NCBI GenBank assembly: GCA_017962025.1
Contig: JAGCWD010000059.1
Coordinates: 1 to 33,146 of the forward strand
Length of the DNA: 33,146 bases
Reading direction: 5' to 3'
From: Bacteroidales bacterium
GTDB lineage: Bacteria > Bacteroidota > Bacteroidia > Bacteroidales > UBA932
Position 1 is the stretch's first letter. The number at the start of each line of letters is the position of its first letter. Below, one piece after another: positions 8,351-16,688 of the stretch. The position numbers were made by a program, and so were the translations under genes. The notes below the pieces were generated by a model. That model made no database searches, was not told the DNA's origin, and saw only the letters and a program-made list of their open reading frames with translations.

Positions 8351-10120
8351 ATGAAAAACTTCATTAGAATTATCCATTTCCTTATCATAAATATCCTTCC
8401 GTCGGTCTGCTTAGCGGTTACCGTTGCAGCCCAATCAGACAGTCAGATGAGAGCGGTTATGGCTCTGGTAGGTGCTTCTTCGGAGGAGGAACTCGACGAG
8501 CAGGAAGTGGAGCATTTCGTCCACTTTCTTTCACATCCCCTAAGGATCAACTTTGACACAAGTTCCAAATTACTGTCAAGCGGGCTGATGAGCCGTTACC
8601 AGGTGGCCAGCCTTGAGGATTACCGGTCACATAACGGGGACATACTGTCTTTTTCTGAGTTGTCGATGATAGAAGGATTCAATCCTGAATATGTCGCCGC
8701 GCTGAAGCCTTTTCTGTCCCTGGAGGGTAAGGGCAGGCCAGGAGAGATTCCGGACAGCTCCCGTTCTGTCAGGAATGACGCCCTGGCCAGGGTGACGATA
8801 AAAGCAGACGGCTTGAACTATGGATTCAAGTACAAGTTGACATACGGCGGGAGAGCTGAATTGATGGCCGCTGGGAGGACTCCTTCCTCATGGTCGGCCG
8901 GAATGGTTTTCTATGGCAGAAGAAGATCCTGGAAAGCGGTTGCTGGGGATTATAATTTGAGATTCGGGCAGGGTCTGACTATGTGGAGCGGACTGTCTCT
9001 CACAGGATTCTCCTCATCGTCATCATTCTATAGGAGGCCGACAGGTCTTTCTCCATCATTCTCATGGTCCGGAACCGGGGCACATCGGGGAATCGCTGCA
9101 GATTACCAGCTTGGCAGATACGTCCTGACCTCATTCGCTTCATTTCCAGGACTGAGGGACCGTTGTGATGGAAGGGAATGCCAAGTGTCCTTTCTTGGTG
9201 GGGTGAACGTGGGCTATTTCGGAAGGAACGGCCAGGTTTCAGTCACAACTTTCGGGAAAGGGGGAGGAGGGGCCGTTTCAGCTGATTTCAGGTTTAACCA
9301 TAAAGGATTTGACTCTTTCGGAGAGGCGGCCTTCGACTTTGCTTCGGGCAAGGTTGCAGCAGTGGCAGGATCGGTTATGCCCTTGGGAGACGATTGGAAA
9401 CTCAGTTGTGTCTCCAGGTACTATCCTTCCTCATTTAAGTTGGAATACTCTGGAGGAGTCAGGAGTTGGACCAGGACTTCCGACGAGATGGGAGTCGCTT
9501 TTGGATTGGAACGGCATGGTTTACAGCTGACAGGAGACTTCGCCCGGAAAGATTCCGGCAGGGAAGTGAGACAGTGCAAGGTCCTTGCGATTCTGCCCCT
9601 TCAGATTAGCAAGACAGTCGTACTTTCATTCCGATTCACTGAACGGTACAGACCTTATGAAGAGTTACTAAAGTTCAAGACAGGAGCGAGAATGGATTTT
9701 GACTGGTCAAGTTCAGGTATCTCCGTAAGGTATGGAGAGTCGGAAGGTAATGCATGGAAAGTTCGGTGCAGGGTCGAAGGATTGTTGTGCCGTTCATCCT
9801 CGGGCCTTGCTTACTTGGAAATGGGGAGGAAGACTGAGACCTTTTCCACATATGTCCGCGGGACGGTGTTTCTGATAGATAATTGGGACGACAGGATCTA
9901 TTCCTATGAAAGGGATGTTCCTGGAAGTTTCACAGTCCCTGCATATTACGGCAGAGGTCTCAGCCTTTCGGCTACAGGAGGGTACCGGTTCCGTTTTGGG
10001 GAGAAGAAAAGAAAAACCCTGAAACTGAATCTCAGGGTCTCTTCTGTTACTTATCCGTTGATGAAAGAACCTAAACCTTCGATAATTCAGGCAAGGTTCC
10101 AGGCTTCGGCTTCGTTCTGA
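8351..10120 (+). CDS. Helix-hairpin-helix N-terminus plus predicted outer-membrane beta-barrel
   Basis: 589-residue exported protein of a lineage-specific Bacteroidota type that joins a ComEA-like helix-hairpin-helix region to a long beta-strand domain. Residues 1-28 are a signal peptide (hydrophobic core FLIINILPSVCLAVTVA, cleavage near AAQ). Residues about 60-125 carry the HhH-like pattern, with LLSSGLMSRYQVASLEDYR followed by ILSFSELSMIEGFNPEYVAALKPFL. From about 145 onward are alternating amphipathic strands rich in Gly/Ser/aromatics (GMVFYGRRRSWKAVAGDYNL, FGQGLTMWSG), and the last residue is Phe, a usual outer-membrane barrel signature. Function is unknown; the HhH need not bind DNA in an exported protein. 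It has its own promoter and ends back to back with the convergent lytic transglycosylase gene. Confidence 0.75.
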   Translation: MKNFIRIIHFLIINILPSVCLAVTVAAQSDSQMRAVMALVGASSEEELDEQEVEHFVHFLSHPLRINFDTSSKLLSSGLMSRYQVASLEDYRSHNGDILSFSELSMIEGFNPEYVAALKPFLSLEGKGRPGEIPDSSRSVRNDALARVTIKADGLNYGFKYKLTYGGRAELMAAGRTPSSWSAGMVFYGRRRSWKAVAGDYNLRFGQGLTMWSGLSLTGFSSSSSFYRRPTGLSPSFSWSGTGAHRGIAADYQLGRYVLTSFASFPGLRDRCDGRECQVSFLGGVNVGYFGRNGQVSVTTFGKGGGGAVSADFRFNHKGFDSFGEAAFDFASGKVAAVAGSVMPLGDDWKLSCVSRYYPSSFKLEYSGGVRSWTRTSDEMGVAFGLERHGLQLTGDFARKDSGREVRQCKVLAILPLQISKTVVLSFRFTERYRPYEELLKFKTGARMDFDWSSSGISVRYGESEGNAWKVRCRVEGLLCRSSSGLAYLEMGRKTETFSTYVRGTVFLIDNWDDRIYSYERDVPGSFTVPAYYGRGLSLSATGGYRFRFGEKKRKTLKLNLRVSSVTYPLMKEPKPSIIQARFQASASF

Positions 10121-11746
10121 TTATTTTGAAGGAATCTTTATGACCTGGCCTTCCCTGATGCTCTCTCCGATTCCGTTGTACTTCATAATGGCGGAGGCTG
10201 AGACTCCAAACTGCTTGGAAATCTTGTAAAGGGTATCTCCCTTCTTGACTTTGTAGGTGGTTCCTCCGGAAGGGGTTGAAGCAGCAGGGGCGGGAGTCTT
10301 GGGCTGTGATGTTGAAGAGGACACTGTAGGACTGCCACCCTTGTAGATATAAAGCCTCTGTCCCACTCGTATCGTATTGCTCCTCAAATGGTTCCAACTC
10401 TTGAGCTGGGCCACGGTAACATGATGCCTGGACGCGATTTTACCGAGGGAATCTCCACTTCGGACCTTGTAGGAGATCCGGCTTCCGGCAGAACTGCTTT
10501 CCGAAGTGCTCGGCTTTGAACTCACCAGCGTCTGGGGGTTGAGGAATTCTTCGGCGCGGTAGGTGTATAGTGAGTCTTCGTTGGCAAGGAAGGCGCTAGT
10601 GTAGTTGTAGGGGATCCGAAGCACATAAGGCTTGGTATTGCCTGGAATGATGTCCTTGATGTACTGGGGATTGAGTCCCTTGAGTTCGTCAAGTGGAATT
10701 CCTACCAGCTCGCTGACCTGCTGAAGGTGAAGGTTCTTCCTGATCATGAAAGTGTCAACCTGGACCGGCAACTGCACATTGTTGGGTACGATTCCATATT
10801 CCTTGCTGTAGTGGATAGCATACATTGCTCCAACGAAGGCAGGAACATATCCCCTGGTCTCCCTGGGAAGATATTCATAGACCGACCAGAAATCCCTCTT
10901 GCCGCTCCTGCGGATCGCCTTGTTGACGTTGCCGGGGCCACAGTTGTATGAAGAGATTGCCAGGTTCCAGTCGCCGAACAGGTTGTAGGAATCTTCCAGG
11001 TATCTGGCAGCAGCATCGGATGACTTGAAAGGATCCAGCCTTTCGTCCACAAAGGAATTGATTTCCAAACCGTAACTCTTGGCAGTCTTTGTCATGAACT
11101 GCCACATTCCTTTGGCCCCGGCCCTGGAGACGGCGGTGGGGTTAAGGGCAGATTCGATGATCGCTACATATTTCAATTCATCCGGGAGATTGTACTGGCT
11201 GAAGGTCTCTTCGAAAATAGGCATGTAGTATTGGCAGAGTCCGAGTATGTTGCTCATCTTGGAAGGCATCTTCTCGGAATAGAGTACCATGAAGTTGCGT
11301 ACCTTCTCGTCGTAGGGGAGGGTTATGAATGAATTCATGTTCTCCAGCCTTTCTTTCATCACCGCATCCGAGACATTCGATGTGAAATGCACCGAGTCCA
11401 TATCGTACATTTCATTGCTGTTATCCTCATTGACCTGGCGGTGAAGGTACCAGATGTTCAGTAGGCTGTCAGTGATTTCAGGACTGTAATCCTCAGGATT
11501 GAGTCCTGCTGCACCCTTGTCTTCATTCTCCTCGTAAATATCCAGCATCTCGTTGGCGACGCTGTCCTTCAACAGGATATCCTGGCGGAGTTCCTCGATG
11601 ATCTTATTCAGCGAGTCTATCTGTACCCGCAGGCTGTCGTTCTCCTTTTTCGTCCTGTTCTTGAACACCTGAGCCTTTGCTCCTGTAGGGAATAGGAGGA
11701 GCATAGTTGCAGCCAGGGAGAGAATTATCAGTGTTTTTCTGTTCAT
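10121..11746 (-). CDS. mltD: MltD-like membrane-bound lytic transglycosylase with two LysM domains
   Basis: Peptidoglycan-cleaving lytic transglycosylase acting in the periplasm. The 541-residue product has a signal peptide (1-25, cleavage after GAKA), a coiled-coil-prone segment (about 33-75, DSLRVQIDSLNKIIEELRQD), an SLT goose-lysozyme-type domain with the catalytic Glu198 in IIESALNP, then GAKGMWQFM and SSYNCGPGNVNKA, and two C-terminal LysM peptidoglycan-binding repeats at about 425-468 (YKVRSGDSLGKIASRH) and 497-540 (YKVKKGDTLYKISKQF) joined by a Ser/Pro/Thr linker. No lipobox is seen, so it may be soluble or outer-membrane associated. It is the last gene of the parA-parB-DUF5683-mltD series (18 bp after DUF5683), an order common in Bacteroidales that ties chromosome segregation to envelope growth. 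Confidence 0.93.
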   Translation of the reverse strand: MNRKTLIILSLAATMLLLFPTGAKAQVFKNRTKKENDSLRVQIDSLNKIIEELRQDILLKDSVANEMLDIYEENEDKGAAGLNPEDYSPEITDSLLNIWYLHRQVNEDNSNEMYDMDSVHFTSNVSDAVMKERLENMNSFITLPYDEKVRNFMVLYSEKMPSKMSNILGLCQYYMPIFEETFSQYNLPDELKYVAIIESALNPTAVSRAGAKGMWQFMTKTAKSYGLEINSFVDERLDPFKSSDAAARYLEDSYNLFGDWNLAISSYNCGPGNVNKAIRRSGKRDFWSVYEYLPRETRGYVPAFVGAMYAIHYSKEYGIVPNNVQLPVQVDTFMIRKNLHLQQVSELVGIPLDELKGLNPQYIKDIIPGNTKPYVLRIPYNYTSAFLANEDSLYTYRAEEFLNPQTLVSSKPSTSESSSAGSRISYKVRSGDSLGKIASRHHVTVAQLKSWNHLRSNTIRVGQRLYIYKGGSPTVSSSTSQPKTPAPAASTPSGGTTYKVKKGDTLYKISKQFGVSASAIMKYNGIGESIREGQVIKIPSK

Positions 11747-11764
11747 CAGTATCTATCCAATAGT

Positions 11765-12757
11765 TTAAAAGGTCAGTCCCACCTTGAGACCGAGGGCACT
11801 GCTGCCCAGCATTCCTTGGCCGCGAGGTCGCGAAGGAGACATGGCTAGTTCACCATATTGTGGGATTACTGTAGGCCCGACCTTCATGGCCAGGTTGTCG
11901 TTGACTTCGAAGTCTTGCATATAGGAGAAGACGTTGGCGTCTATAACCTGAAGGAAATAGCTGCCGACCAAGGCTACCAGGGAATAGTCCCTGAACCGTC
12001 TGAAGGCATTCCTGTAGTAAAGGGCCCTTTCAGCTGGGATGAGACCTTCATAAGTGCTGTCCTCTGCAGTGGCCTCGTTGTGTATCCTCTTGTAACGCTT
12101 ATAATTGGTGTTGTTTACTGACCAGTAATGGTAGGAACCGATCATGGCTCCCCAGTAGATAGGAATCTTCCAGAATTCTCCGTTATAGGCCTGCCCGAGG
12201 CCAGGAAGGAGGATGGAATAGATAGTAGCCTTTCCAGCCTGGTTCTTTATGTCGTGCTTGTAGTTTACGACTCCGTCCATAAGTCCACCCCAATAAACCA
12301 ACCCGGCTCCTGCAAACAGGTAGGTGGCCATGCGTTTGGAGTCCTTGTCTATCGTGAGAGTTGTCTCCGGATCCACTTCGACAGCAGCATCATAGGCTTT
12401 CTTGGAGACTCTGTACTGGTGGTTGTATTTGAAACCCATACCTATGGCTGCTCCCATTCCTCCGTAGATGATCGGAATCTTCCAGTACTGTTTGTTATAG
12501 AACTGGCTGGCTCCGATGAATACCGTCGATCCTGCGAACATGGATCCTATCTTGAGGGTACTGTCATGATGGGCAACGCCATGGAAGAATTCCTTGAATG
12601 ACCACATCTGGTCCACAGAATCCCTGGAAGCCAGGGTGTCCGCAGGATCGTTGTAGCTCTGGCTGAACGCTTCTTCCTTGAACTGCGCACGGGCAGTCAG
12701 GGAAAAAACGGCGGCGCAGGCAAAGACCAACAATATCCTCAGGACCAGTTCCTTCAT
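11765..12757 (-). CDS. DUF5683-type exported membrane protein with internal duplication
   Basis: 330-residue protein with a signal peptide (1-24, TARAQ). The DUF5683 hallmark, an LPGLGQAYNGEFWKIPIYWG stretch, lies at about 184-203. A second, diverged copy of the same motif, FYNKQYWKIPIIYGG, is at 86-100, and both are followed by a Tyr/Lys-rich NxxYKxxKKxxxxA stretch, so the protein carries an internal repeat of roughly 45 residues spaced about 104 residues apart. Hydrophobic segments around the repeats suggest membrane association. It sits 8 bp after parB and 18 bp before mltD, as in many Bacteroidales genomes, which implies an envelope role coordinated with the segregation genes, but the biochemical function is unknown. 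Confidence 0.82.
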   Translation of the reverse strand: MKELVLRILLVFACAAVFSLTARAQFKEEAFSQSYNDPADTLASRDSVDQMWSFKEFFHGVAHHDSTLKIGSMFAGSTVFIGASQFYNKQYWKIPIIYGGMGAAIGMGFKYNHQYRVSKKAYDAAVEVDPETTLTIDKDSKRMATYLFAGAGLVYWGGLMDGVVNYKHDIKNQAGKATIYSILLPGLGQAYNGEFWKIPIYWGAMIGSYHYWSVNNTNYKRYKRIHNEATAEDSTYEGLIPAERALYYRNAFRRFRDYSLVALVGSYFLQVIDANVFSYMQDFEVNDNLAMKVGPTVIPQYGELAMSPSRPRGQGMLGSSALGLKVGLTF

Positions 12758-12765
12758 TACGATGT

Positions 12766-13698
12766 CTAGATGTTCGAATCCTCAAGAGCCTTGAGGAAGT
12801 TGCTCACTTCCTCGTCTGAATTGAACCTAATGGTCATCGTACCTTTACCGGAAGGAGAGCGTTTCAGGCTGATACTGTTATCAAAAAACTTGCCGATGTG
12901 TTCGAGGATCCGGTAGTAGTCGTCCGGAAGGTCCTGCTGCCTGACTGTCTGAGAGGCACTTCCTTCCTTTCCTAGGTTTCGGACCTTGTCTTCGAGCTGA
13001 CGTACCGAAAGACCGTCTTTTATGGTCAGGTCGCAGAGGAGTTCCTGTATGTGTGGATCATCTATTCCAAGTATTACCTTTGCATGACCGGTGCTGAGCA
13101 ATCCAGCCTTCAGGTCATGCTGAACCTTTGCAGGAAGTTTGAGAAGCCTGAGATAGTTGGCTACGGAAGCCCTTTTCTTTCCGACTCTCTGGGCCATCCT
13201 CTCCTGGGTCAGGTTGCACTCGTCTATCAAGCGTTGGTAGCTCATGGCGATTTCAATCGGATCGAGGTCCTGTCTCTGGATATTCTCGACAATCGCCATT
13301 TCCAGCATGCCCTGATTGTCTGTCGTACGGATGTAAGCCGGGATGACATCCATTCCGGCTAGACGGCAAGCCCTGAACCTTCGTTCTCCACTGATGATCT
13401 GGTAACGACCGTCAGGCTGCTTCCTCACAGAGATAGGCTGGATCAGGCCGAAGGTCCTGATGGACTCGGCCAGTTCCTCCAGGGATTCACTGTCGAAGGC
13501 CATCCTCGGCTGGTAGGGGTTGGGATCTATGAGGTTTGAAGGAATACGGAGTACGTCACCATAATCCTGAACCGGTTTTGCTCCGGCAATTTCCTTGTTG
13601 ATGTATCCGACCGGCTTCCTTTCAGGGCCGTTGAGTGACATCTCTCCCAAAAGGGCGCTGAGTCCCTTGCCCAGCCTGCTTTCCTGCTTGTTGTTCAT
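12766..13698 (-). CDS. parB: Chromosome-partitioning protein ParB (Spo0J)
   Basis: CTP-dependent DNA clamp that loads at parS and works with ParA in chromosome segregation. The 310-residue product has the N-terminal RLGKGLSALLGEM motif that is usual at the start of chromosomal ParB, the ParB/Srx CTPase core with PNPYQPR (about 59-65) and GERRFRAC (104-111), the helix-turn-helix region LTQERMAQRVGKKRASVANYLRLLKLP, and a C-terminal dimerisation region. I place the start at ATG 13698, 1 bp after the parA stop, rather than at an in-frame ATG at 13737 inside parA, because 13698 gives the family-typical N-terminus. I did not find a clear parS palindrome in the window. Confidence 0.95.
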   Translation of the reverse strand: MNNKQESRLGKGLSALLGEMSLNGPERKPVGYINKEIAGAKPVQDYGDVLRIPSNLIDPNPYQPRMAFDSESLEELAESIRTFGLIQPISVRKQPDGRYQIISGERRFRACRLAGMDVIPAYIRTTDNQGMLEMAIVENIQRQDLDPIEIAMSYQRLIDECNLTQERMAQRVGKKRASVANYLRLLKLPAKVQHDLKAGLLSTGHAKVILGIDDPHIQELLCDLTIKDGLSVRQLEDKVRNLGKEGSASQTVRQQDLPDDYYRILEHIGKFFDNSISLKRSPSGKGTMTIRFNSDEEVSNFLKALEDSNI

Positions 13699-13699
13699 A

Positions 13700-14473
13700 T
13701 TACTCCTGTTCATTCTTGTCAAGCACTTCCTTCGCAAGGTTCATGTAGTTTGAAGTGCCGTTGCTGACCACGTCGTACAATATGATAGGTTTGCCATGTG
13801 AAGGCGCCTCGCTAAGGCGTATGCTCCTTTGGATAATTGTCTTGAACACCATATCCTTGAAATGCTCCCTGAGTTCTCCTACAACCTGGGCATGAACCTT
13901 GGTCCTACCGTCAAACATGGTTACCACGAAGCCCTCTATGGTCAGGCCTGGATTGATCTCATGCTGGACTAGTCTGATCGTCTGTAGGAGTTTACCAAGG
14001 CCTTCCAGGGCGAAGAACTCCGGCTGGACCGGGATCATCACCGAATCGGCAGCGGTGAGGGCATTTATGGTGATAAGACCCAGGGAAGGGGAGCAGTCGA
14101 TGATGATGTAGTCATAGTCGTCGCGGATTGGTGCCAGCCGTTTTTTCAGGAATGACTCGCGATTCTCTTCATCGATCATCTCGATTTCGGCTCCAACCAG
14201 GTTGATGTGGGAGGGAATCATCTGAAGGTCAGGTATCTCAGTCTGGATCAGGGCGTCACGGACATCGATCTTGCCGATCATAACCTCGTAGATGGTTCTC
14301 TTCTCGTCGTTGTCGGGAGAGAAATTGAGTCCGGAGGTCGTGTTCGCCTGCGGATCGGCATCTATGATCAGGACTTTTTTTTCGAGTACTGCCAGCGAAG
14401 CAGCAAGATTGATGGCGGTGGTGGTTTTCCCGACCCCGCCCTTCTGGTTGGCTATGGCTATGACTTTTCCCAT
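13700..14473 (-). CDS. parA: ParA/Soj chromosome-partitioning ATPase
   Basis: Deviant Walker-type ATPase that, with ParB, moves replicated origins. The 257-residue product opens with MGKVIAIANQKGGVGKTTTA, the deviant Walker A KGGVGKTT at about 11-18, followed by DADPQANTTSGL (Walker A') and IIDCSPSLG (Walker B). The length is that of a chromosomal Soj without an N-terminal DNA-binding domain. It is the first gene of the operon, preceded by an excellent promoter at 14496-14526, and its stop is 1 bp from the parB start. Confidence 0.96.
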   Translation of the reverse strand: MGKVIAIANQKGGVGKTTTAINLAASLAVLEKKVLIIDADPQANTTSGLNFSPDNDEKRTIYEVMIGKIDVRDALIQTEIPDLQMIPSHINLVGAEIEMIDEENRESFLKKRLAPIRDDYDYIIIDCSPSLGLITINALTAADSVMIPVQPEFFALEGLGKLLQTIRLVQHEINPGLTIEGFVVTMFDGRTKVHAQVVGELREHFKDMVFKTIIQRSIRLSEAPSHGKPIILYDVVSNGTSNYMNLAKEVLDKNEQE

Positions 14474-14495
14474 GTCTGGATGATATTCAAACCTA

Positions 14496-14526
14496 CAAAT
14501 TTACGAAAAAAAAGTCGGTTATCAAA
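14496..14526 (-). promoter_or_regulatory. Promoter of the parA operon
   Basis: On the minus strand: TTTG at 14526-14523, 19 bases, TAAATTTG at 14503-14496. This is a perfect TTTG-N19-TAnnTTTG Bacteroidota promoter, 22 bases upstream of the parA ATG. The -33 box overlaps the priA stop codon (14524-14522). Confidence 0.8.
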
Positions 14527-16678
14527 CTGGGTCAACGTCCAGTGAGATGTGGCCGATATATTTCCTTTCCTTCTCAAAAACCTCCACCGTTTCGGTAAGG
14601 GTTATTTTGTTTCCGGTAAGGCTCTTGTCCTTTGGAAGCAGCAATCTTATTATCCGTATGTTCTCCCTTGCGACCTTGTCAACGGCAGGGGAATACGGTC
14701 CGATTATCTTTACACCGGCTCCGAACCTTGAACCTCTCATTGCTGCAGCCAGCTCCCGGCTCATCAGCTCGACCCTGGAAAGATTGTAATCCTTCACCAG
14801 GACATTGACTATCCTTGAATATGGTGGATAGCTGAAAAGCATTCTCTCTGTGAGCATGGAGGGGAGGGACGATGTCCTCAGGGAGTTATCGAGGATGCTC
14901 TTGTAAACCGGATGGTCCGGTTGGGAAGTCTGGATCACGAACAGGCCCTTTTCGTTCCGCCTTCCGCATCTTCCTCGGAACTGTTCCAGAAGTTGAAGCG
15001 CATGTTCGTCGGCCCTGTAATCCTGCTGTCCGAGCAGGGAGTCCGCCTGCATCACAGCCACCAGTGAAAGGCCGCTGAAATCAAATCCCTTGGCCACCAT
15101 CCTCGTTCCTATCAGGATGTCAATCCTACCTTCCGAAAAATCCCGGATTACCTCGGTTTCCTGCTTGCGCTTCCTGGCACTGTCGCTATCGAGGCGGGCT
15201 ATCCTGGCATCCGGGAACAGAGTCTTTGTCTCCTCTTCTATCTTCTGTGTACATGCACCTAGCGGCTTGAGGTTCCCTCCGCATTTGTTGCAGGTACCAG
15301 AATAATCCATAACCCTTCCGCAGTAATGGCAGACCATCTTGCCGGTTCCATCTTCCCTCTTGTGGAAGCTCAGGGCGGCATTGCATGATGGGCATTTTGG
15401 AATGTCCCCGCATTCCTCGCACTGAAGCAGGGGGGAATAAGACCTCCTTTCCCTTAATATCGCCACCTGACCGCCCCTGCCAAGTGTTTCTTTGATCCTT
15501 TCGATCAGTTTTCGGGAAAAACTTCCGACCATTCCGTTTTTCCGTCGTTCGGCAATCGTGTCGATTATCTCTACTTCAGAATCCTCGGAATCATAGTATC
15601 GTTTGTCAAGGCCGGCAAGGCCGAATCTTCCGACAGAGCAATTGTAGACCGACTCGAGAGACGGAGTGGCAGACCCGAGCACAATATCAGCATTGAAGAT
15701 CCGAGCCAACATTATGGCTGCTTCCCGTCCATTATATCGTGGAGCGGGATTGTCTTGCTTATATGACTGGTCATGTTCCTCGTCCACAATCACGAGACCA
15801 AGGGACCTGTGGGGCAGGAATATGGCACTGCGTGTGCCCAGGACAAGATATTTACGATCCCTTATGAACGAAGCGGCTTCGGCACGGTTGGAAGCGGTCT
15901 CGGCAGAGTGGACTACCTTCAATTCCCCAGGGAAAAAAGCCCTGATCCTTTCCTCAAGCTGCCTGCTAAGGGCAATCTCAGGTACCATGAAAAGAACGTT
16001 CCTGCCTTTGTCGATGGCCTCCCTTGCAAGCTTTAGGTAGATTTCCGTCTTTCCTGAACCGGTGACCCCCCGAAGGAGGGCAGGTTTGCCTTCTTTGAAT
16101 ATGTCCTTAATCCTTGAATATGCTTCCTTCTGGGCTTCGGACAGTTCCGGTGGTTCAACAGGCTCACCAACCGGTCCCTGCACGCCTTCCCCAGCCGGTC
16201 CCTGAGCTTGTCGAAGGGCCTGTCTAAGGGCCAAGTACCTTTGCCTGGTTTCCTCCTTCCTGGCCTTCTCTATCTTTTCATCCAGTTTTGCCAGCCTGAG
16301 GGAAAGTCTTTCCTTAACCCTCGCCTTCACCTCTTCTTCATCCACCTTCCCGGCCGGATACGCTGCTTTGTAAACCTCTCCGGACGTGCAGAGGTAATAA
16401 GACGAGATCTGCCTCCACAACAACAGTTCTTCCGGAGTGATGTTTTCCAGTCCTTCGACGATGCCTGATATGGGTTTTATCTTATCGGCTCCCAATGTCG
16501 CCGCTTCCTCTTTAGCATCTGCCGAGGTAACCACCCCGACATATTCCTTTCCACCGAACGCCACTTTTACCCTGGTACCATAGACGATCCTGTCTCTGTC
16601 TTCCGCAGTGCAGGAATATATCGGCTCCCACTTCAATCGGAGTGGGAGAAGTACCTGTATGTAGTTCAGTCCGGTCAT
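14522..16678 (-). CDS. priA: Primosomal replication-restart helicase PriA
   Basis: 3'-5' DNA helicase that reloads the replisome at stalled forks. The 718-residue product has the N-terminal 3'-DNA-binding region (YIQVLLPLRLKW), Walker A RGVTGSGKTEIYL (about 203-215), the DEEHD box (299-303), GSATPS, a zinc-binding insert with eight cysteines (420, 423, 429, 432, 450, 453, 463, 466; CEECGDIPKCPSC and CHYCG/CNKCGG) and the C-terminal helicase lobe (GTRMVAKGFDFSGLSLV). Start chosen at ATG 16678 (MTGLNYIQV), because the longer in-frame ATG at 16777 lies inside the upstream MFS gene. Residues about 151-177 (LRQALRQAQGPAGEGVQG and following) are a low-complexity insert encoded by a palindromic repeat, just before the helicase core. 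Probably co-transcribed with the MFS gene (10 bp gap). Confidence 0.94.
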   Translation of the reverse strand: MTGLNYIQVLLPLRLKWEPIYSCTAEDRDRIVYGTRVKVAFGGKEYVGVVTSADAKEEAATLGADKIKPISGIVEGLENITPEELLLWRQISSYYLCTSGEVYKAAYPAGKVDEEEVKARVKERLSLRLAKLDEKIEKARKEETRQRYLALRQALRQAQGPAGEGVQGPVGEPVEPPELSEAQKEAYSRIKDIFKEGKPALLRGVTGSGKTEIYLKLAREAIDKGRNVLFMVPEIALSRQLEERIRAFFPGELKVVHSAETASNRAEAASFIRDRKYLVLGTRSAIFLPHRSLGLVIVDEEHDQSYKQDNPAPRYNGREAAIMLARIFNADIVLGSATPSLESVYNCSVGRFGLAGLDKRYYDSEDSEVEIIDTIAERRKNGMVGSFSRKLIERIKETLGRGGQVAILRERRSYSPLLQCEECGDIPKCPSCNAALSFHKREDGTGKMVCHYCGRVMDYSGTCNKCGGNLKPLGACTQKIEEETKTLFPDARIARLDSDSARKRKQETEVIRDFSEGRIDILIGTRMVAKGFDFSGLSLVAVMQADSLLGQQDYRADEHALQLLEQFRGRCGRRNEKGLFVIQTSQPDHPVYKSILDNSLRTSSLPSMLTERMLFSYPPYSRIVNVLVKDYNLSRVELMSRELAAAMRGSRFGAGVKIIGPYSPAVDKVARENIRIIRLLLPKDKSLTGNKITLTETVEVFEKERKYIGHISLDVDPV
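16154..16215. repeat. Palindromic element inside priA
   Basis: Plus strand 16154-16166 TTCAACAGGCTCA and 16203-16215 TGAGCTTGTCGAA are inverted repeats (11 of 13 positions pair). They flank a 36-base centre containing two direct copies of CCGGTCCCTG (16171-16180 and 16195-16204). The element stays in frame and encodes an Arg/Gln/Gly/Pro/Glu-rich linker. The same arm sequence recurs in the gene at 29320-31098. Confidence 0.75.
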
Positions 16679-16688
16679 CAAAGCGAAT

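Noticed and set aside
12766..14473. parS centromere site near parAB
   Set aside because: I looked for a TGTTTCACGTGAAACA-like palindrome around parAB and saw none; a computed search of the full chromosome would be needed to place it.
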